DNA of 64,000 bases from Isoetes taiwanensis (Eukaryota > Streptophyta > Lycopodiopsida > Isoetales > Isoetaceae): assembly GCA_021234155.1 (NCBI GenBank), contig JAJEKV010000103.1, positions 1,116,001 through 1,180,000 of the forward strand, given 5' to 3'. The position numbers and the translations under genes are program-made. Positions 33,748 to 45,010 of the stretch are shown piece by piece. Positions within the stretch are counted from its first letter, which is position 1, and every line of letters starts with the position of its first letter. Below the pieces are notes generated by a model. It had not been told where the DNA came from, searched no databases, and was given only the letters and a program-made list of their open reading frames with translations.

Positions 33748-35904
33748 TTACCCACTTTGCAAATCACAAGAAATAGCAGAGTTTAAAATGGATTCAGTGG
33801 CAGAACAAAAGTTCAAGGCAGTCTCATTGAAACAGTGCTGGGCTAGCCCAGCATTCTCATGCATTCTACAAGCATTTAGCAAAGATGTCCAGCCTGTAAT
33901 ATTGGGTTGAATAGTAGCTTGCAGAAGTTTTTTGGCCTCTATGAGGAATCCTGCACGGCCCAAAAGATCGACCATAGACGTGCAATGGGAAGTATTTGGT
34001 ATAATATCGTAGCAATCTTGCATACGTTGAAAATACCGACAACCCTCATCGACTAGGCCTACACGACTGCAAGCAATAAGAATGCTAAGGAATGACACCT
34101 CATTTGGCTTTATTCCTTCTTCTAGCATCTTCTCTAAGCATTCTAATGCTAAAATTGCTTTGCCATGATGAGCATAACCTGTAATCATTGCACCCCATGA
34201 CACCACATCATGTTTCAGCAATGTGCCAAAGATATTATGTGCTTCTCCTAGACTTCCACACTTTGTATACATGTCCAGCAAAGCACTTCCAATAGCAGGA
34301 TCCGACTGGAAGCCATGTTTTATGATGATATTATGGATATGCTTTCCTTGATCTATTTCTCCTATAGTGGCACATGCTTTTATCGTGCTCAAAAAGGTAA
34401 CCAAATTTGGTCTTATGCCCTCCTGCTGCATTTTTTGAAAAGTTTCTAGTGCCATAAAGCAATCTCCATTCTGAATGTAACTGGATATCATTGCATTCCA
34501 TGACATGACATCTCGGGTTGGCAGTTTATCAAAGGTAGCGCATGCTTCCTCCATAGTTCCACACTTTGTATACATATTAGTCAAGGCATTTCCTACAATA
34601 TCCGATTGGAGCCCATCTTCCATCATTTGTTCATGAATGAGCCTCCCTTGCTCTAAAGCTCCTAGGCTAGCACATGCTTTGATAATGCTTGAAAATATGA
34701 CCTCATCTAACAGTATTCTTTCGCGTTGCATCATCTGAAAGCATTCCAATGCCTTTTGACCTTCATCATGTTGAGAATATCCTGCAATAATGGCACCCCA
34801 TGATACCTGATTTCTATATGGCAGCCTGTCAAAAACATGGCATGCCTCATCCGAGCTTCCACATTTAGCATACATATCTATCAAAGCATTTTGAAGCTTA
34901 AAGCTTTCCTGCAAGACAGTTGCGAGAATCTGTTCATGCAGATACCTTCCCTGCTCTAACATTCCTATACTGGAACATGCTTTTAAGACAGTTAAGAATA
35001 TAACGTCATCAGCCTCAAAGCCTTCTTGTTTCAACCTTCCAAAAGATTCTAATGCAAGAAAAGTATTCCCATGCTCTATGAATCCCACAATCATTGCAGC
35101 CCATGAGACCGTGTTTAGCTCTATACCTTCAGCTTGCATGTTGCTAAGAATTTCTTGGGCTAACAGACATTTCCCTTGCTGAATATAAGTAGTAACCATA
35201 GCATTCCAAGACACCACATTGCGATTAATCAAGGTGTCAAAGATGATATACGCCTGCATAAGGTCGCCGCATTTGGCATACATATCAACTAAAGTGTTCG
35301 CGATAAAAATGTCTGATTGTTCACCAATTTGAATAATCTGTCCATGGATAATCTTCCCCTGCATGTGTGCTTTTGTCATTGTGCAAGCCTTCAGGACCGC
35401 AACATAAATATGTTTGTTACTCTTTACACCAGATAGTTGCATTCCATGATATAACTCAAGGGCCCTTTGCCCTAGCCTAGTATTTGCCCAAATTATTGCT
35501 GCCCATGTATGCTCACTTGGTTTTGTAATCCTTCTGAATGACTCGTTTGCTTCAACCAAAAGTTCATGGCAGGAAAATAGCCGAATAACATGATCACCTA
35601 AGACAGATATCGTACACAGCCCAGCATGCAGCATAAGGGATTGCACTCGCCTTCCATGTTCAAGGTCATTCCTTTTTTCACATTCATGCACCAGGCAGTA
35701 TGCACTATTCCTGCTTATATGAACTCCTTTTTCATGCACAGATTCAGCAATGTCAATCGCTTCCTCAAGAAATCCTCCTTCGCAAAGCTTTCCAATATCT
35801 TCTAAGGTCCTTGAAGCTGAACTAAAAGCAATTTTAAGAAAAATATTTAGGAGGTACCAAGTTCTATACCTGTTTCTAACTCTTCCATGTAAATGCAAAA
35901 CCAT
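33748..35904 (-). CDS. PLS-class PPR protein, intronless, truncated E region
   Basis: A single open frame of 718 residues starts at ATG (35904). About a dozen tandem PPR units follow, with classic PLS signatures: repeated DMYAKCG or DMYTKCG, NVVSWNAM, DVMSWNAMIS, DVVSWGAMITGYAHHG, then CTSMVDLLGRAG and WTSLLNACRMHENAGLA. Such proteins bind organellar transcripts and usually specify C-to-U (in ferns and hornworts also U-to-C) editing through E and DYW domains. Here the frame stops about 40 residues into the E region, with no remaining E+ or DYW, so it would need a partner protein or is degenerate. The N-terminus is basic and hydrophobic (SSAS run at about 30), compatible with organelle import. 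Intronless structure is typical of this class. Confidence 0.88.
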   Translation of the reverse strand: MVLHLHGRVRNRYRTWYLLNIFLKIAFSSASRTLEDIGKLCEGGFLEEAIDIAESVHEKGVHISRNSAYCLVHECEKRNDLEHGRRVQSLMLHAGLCTISVLGDHVIRLFSCHELLVEANESFRRITKPSEHTWAAIIWANTRLGQRALELYHGMQLSGVKSNKHIYVAVLKACTMTKAHMQGKIIHGQIIQIGEQSDIFIANTLVDMYAKCGDLMQAYIIFDTLINRNVVSWNAMVTTYIQQGKCLLAQEILSNMQAEGIELNTVSWAAMIVGFIEHGNTFLALESFGRLKQEGFEADDVIFLTVLKACSSIGMLEQGRYLHEQILATVLQESFKLQNALIDMYAKCGSSDEACHVFDRLPYRNQVSWGAIIAGYSQHDEGQKALECFQMMQRERILLDEVIFSSIIKACASLGALEQGRLIHEQMMEDGLQSDIVGNALTNMYTKCGTMEEACATFDKLPTRDVMSWNAMISSYIQNGDCFMALETFQKMQQEGIRPNLVTFLSTIKACATIGEIDQGKHIHNIIIKHGFQSDPAIGSALLDMYTKCGSLGEAHNIFGTLLKHDVVSWGAMITGYAHHGKAILALECLEKMLEEGIKPNEVSFLSILIACSRVGLVDEGCRYFQRMQDCYDIIPNTSHCTSMVDLLGRAGFLIEAKKLLQATIQPNITGWTSLLNACRMHENAGLAQHCFNETALNFCSATESILNSAISCDLQSG

Positions 35905-36129
35905 CTGTTTAAGTGCATCAAATGATGGTGAAGAACCTTGATCATGACGTCGTTCAGGGACTGTATAAGGACTTCATTTTCACCCGAGTAACCCAGTGCC
36001 CGACTTTTTTTTTTTTGTATCTGAAAAATTAAAGGTGTATATTGTATGATAATTGTTTATTGTGGGTTTTGATTATTTCGGTGGTTTCAAATTGCACATA
36101 CGATCCGTATCCTCCGAGGCGGCCAGCTA
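35905..36129. other. Upstream flank of the PLS PPR gene
   Basis: About 225 bp between the PPR start codon and the LINE target-site duplication. It contains a T run at 36006-36015. No motif can be assigned as a promoter with confidence. Confidence 0.3.
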
Positions 36130-36744
36130 AAAGAGTATGGCTATCAGAATAAAATAGAATAGAGTTTTTATCGTCCACGGAGACCAATTGGCCTATGGGA
36201 TCCAACAAGGGGCGCAGCAAGCGTATTACTGTCCGGGTTTAAAAACCCCCTCCCCGCCCTTAAAGGGTTGTTTGGGGGAAAACCATGACAGGAATGGCTT
36301 GCTGTCAAACTGTACAAATATAAAAACAAATACAAATATAGACAGAAATATGTACATGCATCAGGTAAGCGCCCCAGGGCCAAGCTAATCTCGGCGATCC
36401 GATCTCTTGAATGTATGAGCCCAATCTCCGTACCGAGCTCGTGCTCAGCATCTCATGCAGGGGCTGGCCAGGATGGACTAGCTCAGCATAGCGTGTCCGA
36501 ATGTCATCATTCTTCCACAGCTCCAACCTGGCAGCGTTGACAAAACCTCTCCTGACGGAGCTCCCCAACCCATCTTCCTGTCTCAATCCGGAGATGGTGT
36601 GCACCTGTGCGGATAGAGGCAATGGATCTGCGCCTTTTCATGGGTAGATGAGTGCGCAGGTAGCATTGCGGGCCCCGCTCCAACCTGGAATTTATGTGGC
36701 GTTGATAATGTGCCGTCTTGGCGTAGAAAGAGTATGGCTATTAG
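36130..36744 (-). mobile_element. 5'-truncated ATTCT-tailed LINE with 18-bp target-site duplication
   Basis: The flanks carry the same 18-bp sequence AAAGAGTATGGCTATyAG, at 36130-36147 and 36727-36744, with one mismatch. Between them, on the minus strand, lies the 3' end of the LINE seen at 2790-5172. The C-terminal peptide (TRYAELVHPGQPLHEMLSTS, then VRRLGSYI) matches the plus-strand frames at about 4840-4915. The GC-rich 3' UTR follows, then ATAGGCCAATTGGTCTCCGT, and a short (TTCTA)n-like tail next to the left duplication. Body about 579 bp. This is textbook target-primed insertion with 5' truncation. Confidence 0.85.
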
Positions 36745-39530
36745 TTGACAGATTAATTGTCCGTTGGTCTTCACAAATAGAAACCCTTCTGGTGACTGAC
36801 AATTTATCTAATTTTAGTTGACGATTTAACATAGACCTGTTTAGACTCTTTTGGTGGCGGAAAACTATTTAGACTCTTCTGGTGGTAAACGACTTACCTG
36901 ACAAATTTTATCTGACGTTAAAGCATCAGAAAAATCGTCAGTTTATCAGACACATAAATGTCAATGTAGTTTTTCATCACACTGTTCATCTTTTAGGGTA
37001 AGATTTTTATATTAATAGTAAATGGATTACATTTACTTGAGGCTCCACAATAGGCCTGATAGGAAGAATTTAAGCACAGAATCCCGTATGGATCTAGTAG
37101 GAAGAATTAGCACATTTGAAGCAATCATCATGCTGGAGGCCATCATAAGATGATGTCTTTGTACTATGGTCAAAGCAATCTTGACCTCTTCCTCTTCACA
37201 AACAGAAGGATATGAGCGTCCCTTTAACTCAACCAAGATTAGAGGGCATGGCCCTCTTCCCATCCACACGCAACTACCACGAATTCAAATCTGCCATGGA
37301 GCCCTACTAGACAAAATTCATCCATATCTTAAAGCTCGTGACCAAAATATGTACTTGGAAGAACAAGGTCTTTCAAAGACGGATACTTCCTGATCGTAAG
37401 AGCACCCCTAAGATTCCACTCTCTTCTCCCTCGCTCATGGTAATAAAGGGCTCGTGATCCTTTTCCATGTGATGAACAAGTACTAAAGAAAAAAAATTAG
37501 CCGCCTTCCCACTTGCAAGATACTATGAGAGAAAGCATAAGAAAATGACCTTCGGTCTAAAGTACTGGCCACCCCATTCTAGTAATCGGCCTCACCCTCT
37601 TCGTTACATCAAGTACTATGGATCATACCTTTTTTCCCTAGAAGAATAAAAGCAAGCGATTCATATTTTCTGAAGTAAAGAGTACTACAGAAGAAAGCTT
37701 GTTGCATTTCCGAAGAAAATCATCATATACTTGCTTCCAACTAGATGTTGCAACCCCTAAGGATCATAGCAACCACTGCGGGAACATGGAAAAGGAGAAA
37801 ATGCCACAGGTCTCCCGTCCAATGATAAAATAACTTTCCCCTGCTAAGCCTTGGCTGGCAATGACCCCTCTCCAGCTGGGATGGAGATGGGGTGATCCTA
37901 TACCCTTACAAGCTTATCTCAGCAAACAACACAGAAGCTTTGGAGCATTGCCATTAGTAACACTGTCCAAAACTGAAAGATATTACTGAAATCTGCCCTT
38001 AAGGCTCTAACAACAGTTTTAAGAATACTATCTGTTAGACTAGCTGATGCTCAACCCAAATCACTTAGAAAAAGCCTAATATCTCTACTGACCTGATCGA
38101 AATCTCATATAAAGGATAACTTCACCAATGGTGGCGGCATTTACCTTGGCAGAATGAACCTGTTGCACGAAATCCATGGCAGACCGGAAAGCATAGATCC
38201 TGATGCATCTAAGGAACCGATGACCCAGCAATAGCAGCGATCTGAGCTGCTCTTCCAGAACCAAACACAAGCAAGAGGCCTGCAAGCAACGGGCCGCCGC
38301 CGCCGCCCTACTGAGCGCCTAGGGTTAGGTCGCTCATCGCGATGGAGGAGGAGGAGGATGCCTTCATCACAAATTTTGTCAGTTTGTTCTTTATATTGCA
38401 TCAGGGGATTTGTCCCACTCATTTTGTTGATATTGTAATGGATATTTAATCCACGGGTGATTGTACACAAATTAAGGAAATTCCACAAACTTGGAACTTC
38501 TTTTGTAGCACCATTACTAAATACAAAAAAATTTATTGCAGCGGCCAAGGCCGCCACGAACATTTCTTTTATTGGACTGAGTGCAAAAGATCCCTTGTGG
38601 AGAAGATACACTGTATGTAGAAGGTACTCGGTCCTAAAGAAGAAACATTGAAAAATACATTGCATTTCCATGTACATTGATATTTTACTTATATGGAAGT
38701 GACCCCATATACTATGTTATGCCTAGAAAATCTAGGTGTATTTGTGGCAGACATCGAGCGGGTCGACTGGTCCAGATTACTATAGTTGAGTATGGGATTG
38801 TTAAAGCTATTCTTTGCATTTGGATTGAAACACATACAGCTCCTTCTGGAAGCTTCAAGCGCCATCGCCAAATGCGATTCTCCAAGTAGCTTTCAAGCTT
38901 TCAAGCAGCTTGTCTGTTTAGTCGTTGGTTTTGAAGCTTGGAGTTCATCCGATAGAATATGAGATTAAAACATGAGGCTAACTTCAAAGAGTAGAATAGA
39001 TTTTTTTAACGACAAAGGCGAAGGCCTGTGTTCGCAGATTTTGGGCATTACATAACATGATCGATCCTAAGATGTGATTTTGACCCCATTCTAGTAGTTC
39101 ATCTAATCTTTGGCGACCTTCAACTAAAGCAACTCCACCCTAATGTTCTCTTCAGTTGGGTATTAATGTAAATAATCCATTCTAACCTATCTTAGCCCCT
39201 TGAAATTTATTTGTCTACTATGAAGCCTTTTTGCACCAATATGTTCCTCCTCAAAACTCGACATTCCCTCCACTGCTGCTGGAATTTGCGGAGGGTATGG
39301 CTCCCACGGCCACTGGCTATGTTTGCTCAACCTTTGATTGCTTCGATTCAGATGATCTGCCAGTGTCTCAAGATAGCATTGATGCAATTGAACTTGTCTT
39401 GGACATAGGAAGCAGCTTATATCCGGTGAACATATATATTCCTGCGAAAATATGAACCAAAAGCATCAAATCGATTTTTCTTGGTCTAAGTTTATATTTC
39501 CCAAGGATCTCGGTTTGTGGTATTCGTATT
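36745..39530. other. Intergenic region with small repeat traces
   Basis: No complete gene is supported. At 38295-38360 a GC-rich stretch (GCCGCCGCCGCC) contains TAGGGTTAGG and then ATGGAGGAGGAGGAGGATGCC, resembling a 5' UTR and start codon, but the frame closes after about 38 codons without a family signature. At 38525-38640, minus strand, is the 3' hairpin part of the SINE-like element (AAATGTTCGTGGCGGCC). At about 38988-39016 TAGAATAGATTTTTTTAACG resembles a bare LINE tail junction. An open frame at 39231-39455 matches nothing I know. Confidence 0.4.
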
Positions 39531-39536
39531 CAAATT

Positions 39537-42215
39537 CTTTTTTTTTTTTTCTGAAGAACTGTGTCATCAATATATTAAAAGAATGGTAATGTTACAAAGC
39601 AAGTGAGGAGGAAGGAGAACTGCCCCAAAGAGACAGCGATACCTCGACACTCCACAACAAACTCACAAAAGAACTGCAACTCTACTGCTGTACAAACCGA
39701 CCATCACCATCTACAACACCCAAGAAGTCCCCCCAAATGGCAAACTTCTGCTCTACTAATCCCGAACACCGTAAAGCTTTGAAATAGCTTTGTACCGAAG
39801 TCGAGGAATCGAGAGGTCGCAGTCAGTCAATCCCCCGAAGATCCACAACCGCCGCCTCCAAATCAACCACACCAACCAAGCCACACACGGATGCAAGGCT
39901 TGTTGCCGCAAGAGTGGCCAAGCACCAGGATACACATGAAGCAAAGAATCGGCGGCTAGTCAATCTCACCTCGAATAGAGCCCCCGACCCAATCCTGGCA
40001 GCCTCGCAAGTGAGGGCATAAAACCGCACAATGCTCCACGCCTCACGATGAAGGCCACAACAAGGGCAAAGAGGGCTCACACCCAGCCTAAACCGACTCA
40101 CAAGGACATTCACTCCGAGATACGGGGTGCACCACCCGCCACAGAGCACCCTAACCTTCTACGGGAAGTGAGCTCCATGTCCACCTCCAAACCGAAGGCC
40201 ATCGAGAACCCGAAGCCGCAAATCGACCACTTGCCCGGCAAGGGGCAGAGTGTCATGAATAGCCAACACCCTAAGTAAATAAGAAGACCGCACAAAACAA
40301 GAAGACACAACATCCGGATGAACCTTCCAAACCTGCACCACCACATCATCCCGAGGGACTATAGGTATGTGTAGCGAATACTCTCCGCCACTTGTTCCCG
40401 TGATAGCACGGGCCACGCCCTTCAGGGCAAGCGAAGCTCGAAGAACTCCCACGGCTAGCTGACCACCCCAATACTAATCCTCCAAGGTGAGCACAAAGAG
40501 GCTTCGCCTCCAACGGGCTCAAGGCCCCAGCATGCACACGGCGACCAAGGGCAAGTGCTAGGGGTAGAGGAACCCACAAGAAAGGAGAAGAGTGGTGATA
40601 AACCGAGGCATAATCTACCCGAAGAGCACACGCACATGATCCCAAGCCCGCAACACCCCGAGAAAAGGGGATGCATGGGGAAAGGCCGAGACCATACAAC
40701 AAAGGCCTAGGGCAACTCCACATGCACGTACGGCTTCCCAAACGCCACACAATGGCGAAGAGATCGCAAACAAACAATACCGCATCAGAGAAGATGCTCC
40801 ATCCTGCGCAGAGCGCCCAAACAAACTTGAGACCAACACCTTACTATGCAAAGCTAAATCCGCAATGGCCAAGCCCCCATCCTCCCGGTATGGAGACACT
40901 TCCACCAAGCCACTTTAACAACCGCCCCTTCATCATTCTCGCCCCACACAAAATTTCGAACAATCTTATCCAAAGCCCTGTGATCTTACCCTCGTGAGCT
41001 AACATCGCAGATGTCAGATACACATGAGTGCTACAAAGTAATCGACTTGGCAATAGTGATCCTACCCGCCATGGACAACTTGCTACCCTTCCACCAATTG
41101 AGGTGTTTCTCGCAACCCCCGCAAAATCTCATCCCACACCCTCCCATGGAAACATCCCTCCAAAGGGAATACCCAACAGCCTTAGTACACACATTACCCG
41201 AAGCACCTTCCAAGGGAATAGAGCCAAACAAGGGGAGGCGGAGTCACCGAGCCCATAATGCGGAGCATTTACCCCAATTCGTAAGAATGCCCGAGGCCAA
41301 GGAGAAAATATCCAAAGAAACCCTTCACATTCCGCAAATTCCTCTCTTCGCCACCAAGAAGAGGAAAGTGTCATCGGCGAATCGGGTTAATAATCTGCCG
41401 ACTACCATCCTACATCCGGACGCCCATCCACCACCCCTCCTCCATCGCAAAGAAAAACAATCGAGACAATGCCTCCGCCACAATCAGAACAAAAACGCGG
41501 CGCCAAAGGGCACCCCCGACGCACCCCTCTCGCCTAAGGAGAAAAAGGCGGAGGGTTCACCCCGCACACCACCGTGAGTCTCCGGTCGCTGACCTATGCA
41601 GCTTCATGATCGTTTTTCTCAGAAAGCGTGGACCACGTTCTTCAACGCTAACATCATGGCGCATAAGAACTCCCAACGACACTATCGTAAGCTTTGGCAA
41701 AGTCAAGCTTAAGATAGGCAATGCCTTGACCTGCTTTTCCGCCCAATAAAGGCCCTCATAAGTCATGCAACATTAGTCAAAAATGTTCCTCCCAGAACAA
41801 ACCCAGATCGCACCTTTACTAATGGAAGAAGTCAACACCGGCTTCAACTTCTCTGCTAGGGCTTTCGCAATAATCTTATACACAGAGGACAACAAGGATA
41901 TAGGCCTCCAATCATTAATAGTAGAAGGCTGCTTAACCTTAGGAATCAAGGAAATGCATGCGGTATTCAAGATCCTATCCATTTGAGAAGACTGCAGCAA
42001 CTCAAGATATACCTGATACACAGACTCACCAGCCCACTCCCAATAAGTCTGAAAGAACTCCACAGGGATGCCATCCAGCCCAGGACATTTATCCTTGGCC
42101 ATGCACATACATGCCTCCGCTAAATCCTCTCTGGAGAGCTCCTGCTCCAAGCTCTCACGCTGGTGAGGCAGAATAGATGGCTTAACAGCCCCTAAAACAA
42201 GCTCCTGCTCATTAG
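39537..42215 (-). mobile_element. 5'-truncated L1-type LINE with poly(A) tail
   Basis: Minus-strand reading starts inside the reverse transcriptase: MAKDKCPGLDGIPVEFFQTY, then ACISLIPKVKQPSTINDWRP with ISLLSSVYKIIAKALA (42150-41800), which is typical of plant L1 RT. Further down are MTYEGLYWAEKQVKA (about 41766), LGIPFGGMFPWEGV with LSMAGRITIAKSITL (about 41290-41030), and CPCCGLHREAWSIVRF (about 40060), the zinc-binding C-terminus. The T run at 39539-39551 is the poly(A) tail on the coding strand. Many frameshifts and stops mean it is dead. Endonuclease, ORF1 and the N-terminal RT are missing at the 42.2-kb end. No clear target-site duplication was found. Confidence 0.85.
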
Positions 42216-44098
42216 CCTAGTGAATCAAGATTATCTTTGTAAAGTATAGTTTATAGTTTAGATTCGTTGAAAACTTGGGGTTGATTCAATATGAGGCATG
42301 CAATCCCTGTCTGCAGTATTTGTGTTCGATGCTTATCCAAACAAAATAAGCCTTGATCTGCCAAATGCTTATTGTGCTGCTCAAGAAGTGGGCCAGCAAC
42401 AATCTAAAGAATAGGAGGAAATGCGCATCCATGGTTTAGGAGGAAATGCGCATCCATGGTTTACTGTTGGTGCATTATGCACCTACTCTAAAATCTTCAA
42501 ATACTACACACATACTAAAATTCAAGAACTGCCCAGCTCATTATTTTGTGTGCACAAGCATCCTGCTAGTTGGTTATACCTAAAATAGTACCCAGCTAGT
42601 TGGTTATACCATCTCCACATTGTTTGTGGCTGTTGCGACTTGCATGACAAACCTTCAACATTTTTTAACGTCTTTGAGCTTAATAATTTTAGCTACAATT
42701 ACATCATCTTTTGTAGAATTAGAGTTCAATAATTTTAGCTACAAGGGGTTTAAAGTTTGAAAACCTTAGAAGCATCTAAGTTAGAACTCGTAAGCCAAAA
42801 CTCTACCTAAGATTTGAAAACCTTAGAAGCATCTAAGTTAGAACCTGTAAGCCATAACTCTACCTAAGACTATTTCTTAAGTAATAGTAGCATCTGATGT
42901 TGCGAAGCACTATTTAAAGCACTTTGAAAATCATGTTACTCAAAAAAAACATGACTTCTCAAAACCTCAACCTAAAATCTACATGCATTACAACAAATTT
43001 GGTGCCTTTGTCACCACACAACCGTCTTGTAATACTTGAAAAATGATGGGCGCAAATTATAACATTCGTACTACATAGCTAGCGTCATACATTTGCGTAA
43101 ACATTTCTCCTGTTAACATCATAATGAGCGAAGTCATGCCATTCCAATCAACAAATAAAAATCAACAATATTAGAGCCACTGGGCATTGGCAAATCTGTC
43201 TTTTGAAAACAAAAATCCCGTAGGAAAAATCTGTCTACCGAATTAATAAAGCTCCAGCTAGTGATTTCTTCAGCCTTGATCTTCAATTCCTAAACAAGAG
43301 CGTAATGCACATGTCATGAGTATTTCTTTATCATACTTTCTACTGTGAGGAAACATGCAATACATTAGCTGTGAATTAAATACCAAAAAAATGACAATGT
43401 TTTCTTCATCTACTAGTCCTTACCATGCAACAGAAGTTCTTCATGCGAGGCTCCAACCATAATTTTAAAACCAACATTCTATTAATCTCTCCACTAGATC
43501 TGTAGCTTGAAGAGCCGCAAAAAGCCCATAACCCATAACGTGGTCGCATTCAGAAGCAGACTTTTGATAGGGTGCAGGCAATGCCCATTTCTCTTGATAG
43601 CAGATTTTCCTCATGGGCATAAAAAATTTATACTAACTCCAGGAAGTTAAAAAGCCCTCTAGCAAACGATTATGGGGAAAGCACAAAATCATAGTGTCTT
43701 TGGCAACCTAGTAGCAAATATGTACAGATGCTAATATACCAATCACGCCACAGAAAAAATAATGGCTGACCTTGCATGTATACAAAATCACATTATTATC
43801 TATGCTAAGATTGTAGATTCAGAAAGGGACAGAATAATGTTTCTAAAACACCATTCAAAATATCTGGGCGCACAACACGTACTTGGAACTGATTTTATCA
43901 TATTTGTTAATCAATTTTACTACCAAAAAGGTTACAGTTGGCCAGACAACTATCTTAAGCAAAAATTAAAAACCAAACGATGCATAAGACATAACAATAC
44001 GTCTTAAAGTCAGACCATAATACAAAAGCTTAGACTTTTACAAATGCAAAACCTGTTGAACCTACCTGAAACATTACCAGACATGGCATAGATTGAGC
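42216..44098. repeat. Gene-free region with local tandem duplications
   Basis: Three small duplications cluster here. GGAGGAAATGCGCATCCATGG occurs twice in tandem at about 42415-42460. CTAGTTGGTTATACC occurs twice at about 42567-42610. A 57-bp unit (TTGAAAACCTTAGAAGCATC, then TAAGTTAGAAC, then AACTCTACCTAAGA) is tandem at 42757-42870. The remainder, up to the SmB stop codon, holds no gene and may contain the SmB 3' UTR. Confidence 0.6.
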
Positions 44099-45010
44099 TC
44101 ACTGCTGGGGTGGCTGCTGCTGTTGACCAGATGTTGGAGGCATGCCAGGCCTTGGTGGGCCAAACATTCCCATTGGAGATCCACCAGGCGGTGGAGGCAT
44201 GCCAGGCCTCGGAGGACCTGGAGGGGCTGGAGCTCCTTGTCTAGGAGGACCTGTATTGGATGGAGGAGGTCCAGGAGGCCCTCTCATAAGCTGTTGTGGT
44301 GGCTGCATGGGTCTCTGACCAAATGGCGGTGGCGGCATACCAGGTCCAGATACCATCTGTGGAGGTCCTGGTGGAGGCATACCAGGTCTTGGAGGATACT
44401 GCATCATTGGCATGCCTGGTGGAGGAGGACCAGGAGGCCTCATGCCAGGCGGCATCTGCATTCTCGGCGGTCCACCAAATTGGCCATCAGGAGGTCTAAC
44501 ACCTGGCATGGGGCCTGATGAAGGTGGAGTATATGTAACAGGACCAGCAGAAACCTGTGCAATAGGTGGTCGATTTAACTGTGGCTGCATCATACCGGGC
44601 GCCGGGCCTCCAACACCACGAACTGGACCTGCTAAACCAGGTTGAGCTTGACCCAATGGAGCTGTAACAATACCCCTTCCTGCTGCTCGCCCCATTCCAG
44701 GACCTGGCTGGGCTGCTGCACCTCCTTTTGACCTACTTTCTTCCTGTGGCGGAGGACCCTCTACTGTCATAGACACAACCTCTTCCCCACGTAAAAGAAG
44801 CAGCCCTAAAGTCCGGCGCTCTTCCCTTTCTTCATTCTGCTTGCCTTTCTTGGGTGGAAGGCGTCGGAATTCCTCACAGTCTCCTAAAACAAGATTCATA
44901 TGCCGATCAAAAGCCATAAATTTACCCACCAGTTGCCTTCCATCTTGAATCGTTACGCGCATCCGGTAGTTGATGAAATGGAGCATACGAGAGCTCCTGG
45001 ACATCGACAT
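44099..45010 (-). CDS. SmB: Spliceosomal Sm protein B (SmB/B')
   Basis: SmB is one of the seven Sm proteins that form the ring on U1, U2, U4 and U5 snRNAs in the nucleus. The start chosen is [20 protein letters not shown] at 45010, which matches the conserved plant N-terminus; an in-frame ATG at 45058 would add 16 residues that are not conserved. The Sm1 motif spans about residues 17-50 ([20 protein letters not shown], then [11 protein letters not shown]). Sm2 spans about 65-88 ([20 protein letters not shown]). The C-terminal half is a Pro/Gly/Met-rich tail with repeated [10 protein letters not shown] and GPPR motifs, typical of SmB/SmN and used to bind GYF- or WW-type splicing factors. The product is 303 residues with no intron in the coding region. 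It looks intact. Confidence 0.95.
   Translation of the reverse strand: MSMSRSSRMLHFINYRMRVTIQDGRQLVGKFMAFDRHMNLVLGDCEEFRRLPPKKGKQNEEREERRTLGLLLLRGEEVVSMTVEGPPPQEESRSKGGAAAQPGPGMGRAAGRGIVTAPLGQAQPGLAGPVRGVGGPAPGMMQPQLNRPPIAQVSAGPVTYTPPSSGPMPGVRPPDGQFGGPPRMQMPPGMRPPGPPPPGMPMMQYPPRPGMPPPGPPQMVSGPGMPPPPFGQRPMQPPQQLMRGPPGPPPSNTGPPRQGAPAPPGPPRPGMPPPPGGSPMGMFGPPRPGMPPTSGQQQQPPQQ

Noticed and set aside
37033-37393. Overlapping 75-78-codon frames on both strands
   Set aside because: No conserved motif; looked at for retrotransposon or kinase similarity without success.
38141-38677. 178-codon minus-strand frame and a GC-rich start-like sequence on plus
   Set aside because: No recognisable domain. The frame overlaps the SINE-like fragment and the GCC-repeat stretch, so openness is probably incidental.
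44093-44518. 141-codon plus-strand frame rich in Arg/Trp/His
   Set aside because: It lies antisense to the Pro/Gly-rich tail of SmB; its composition is a mirror of that tail.
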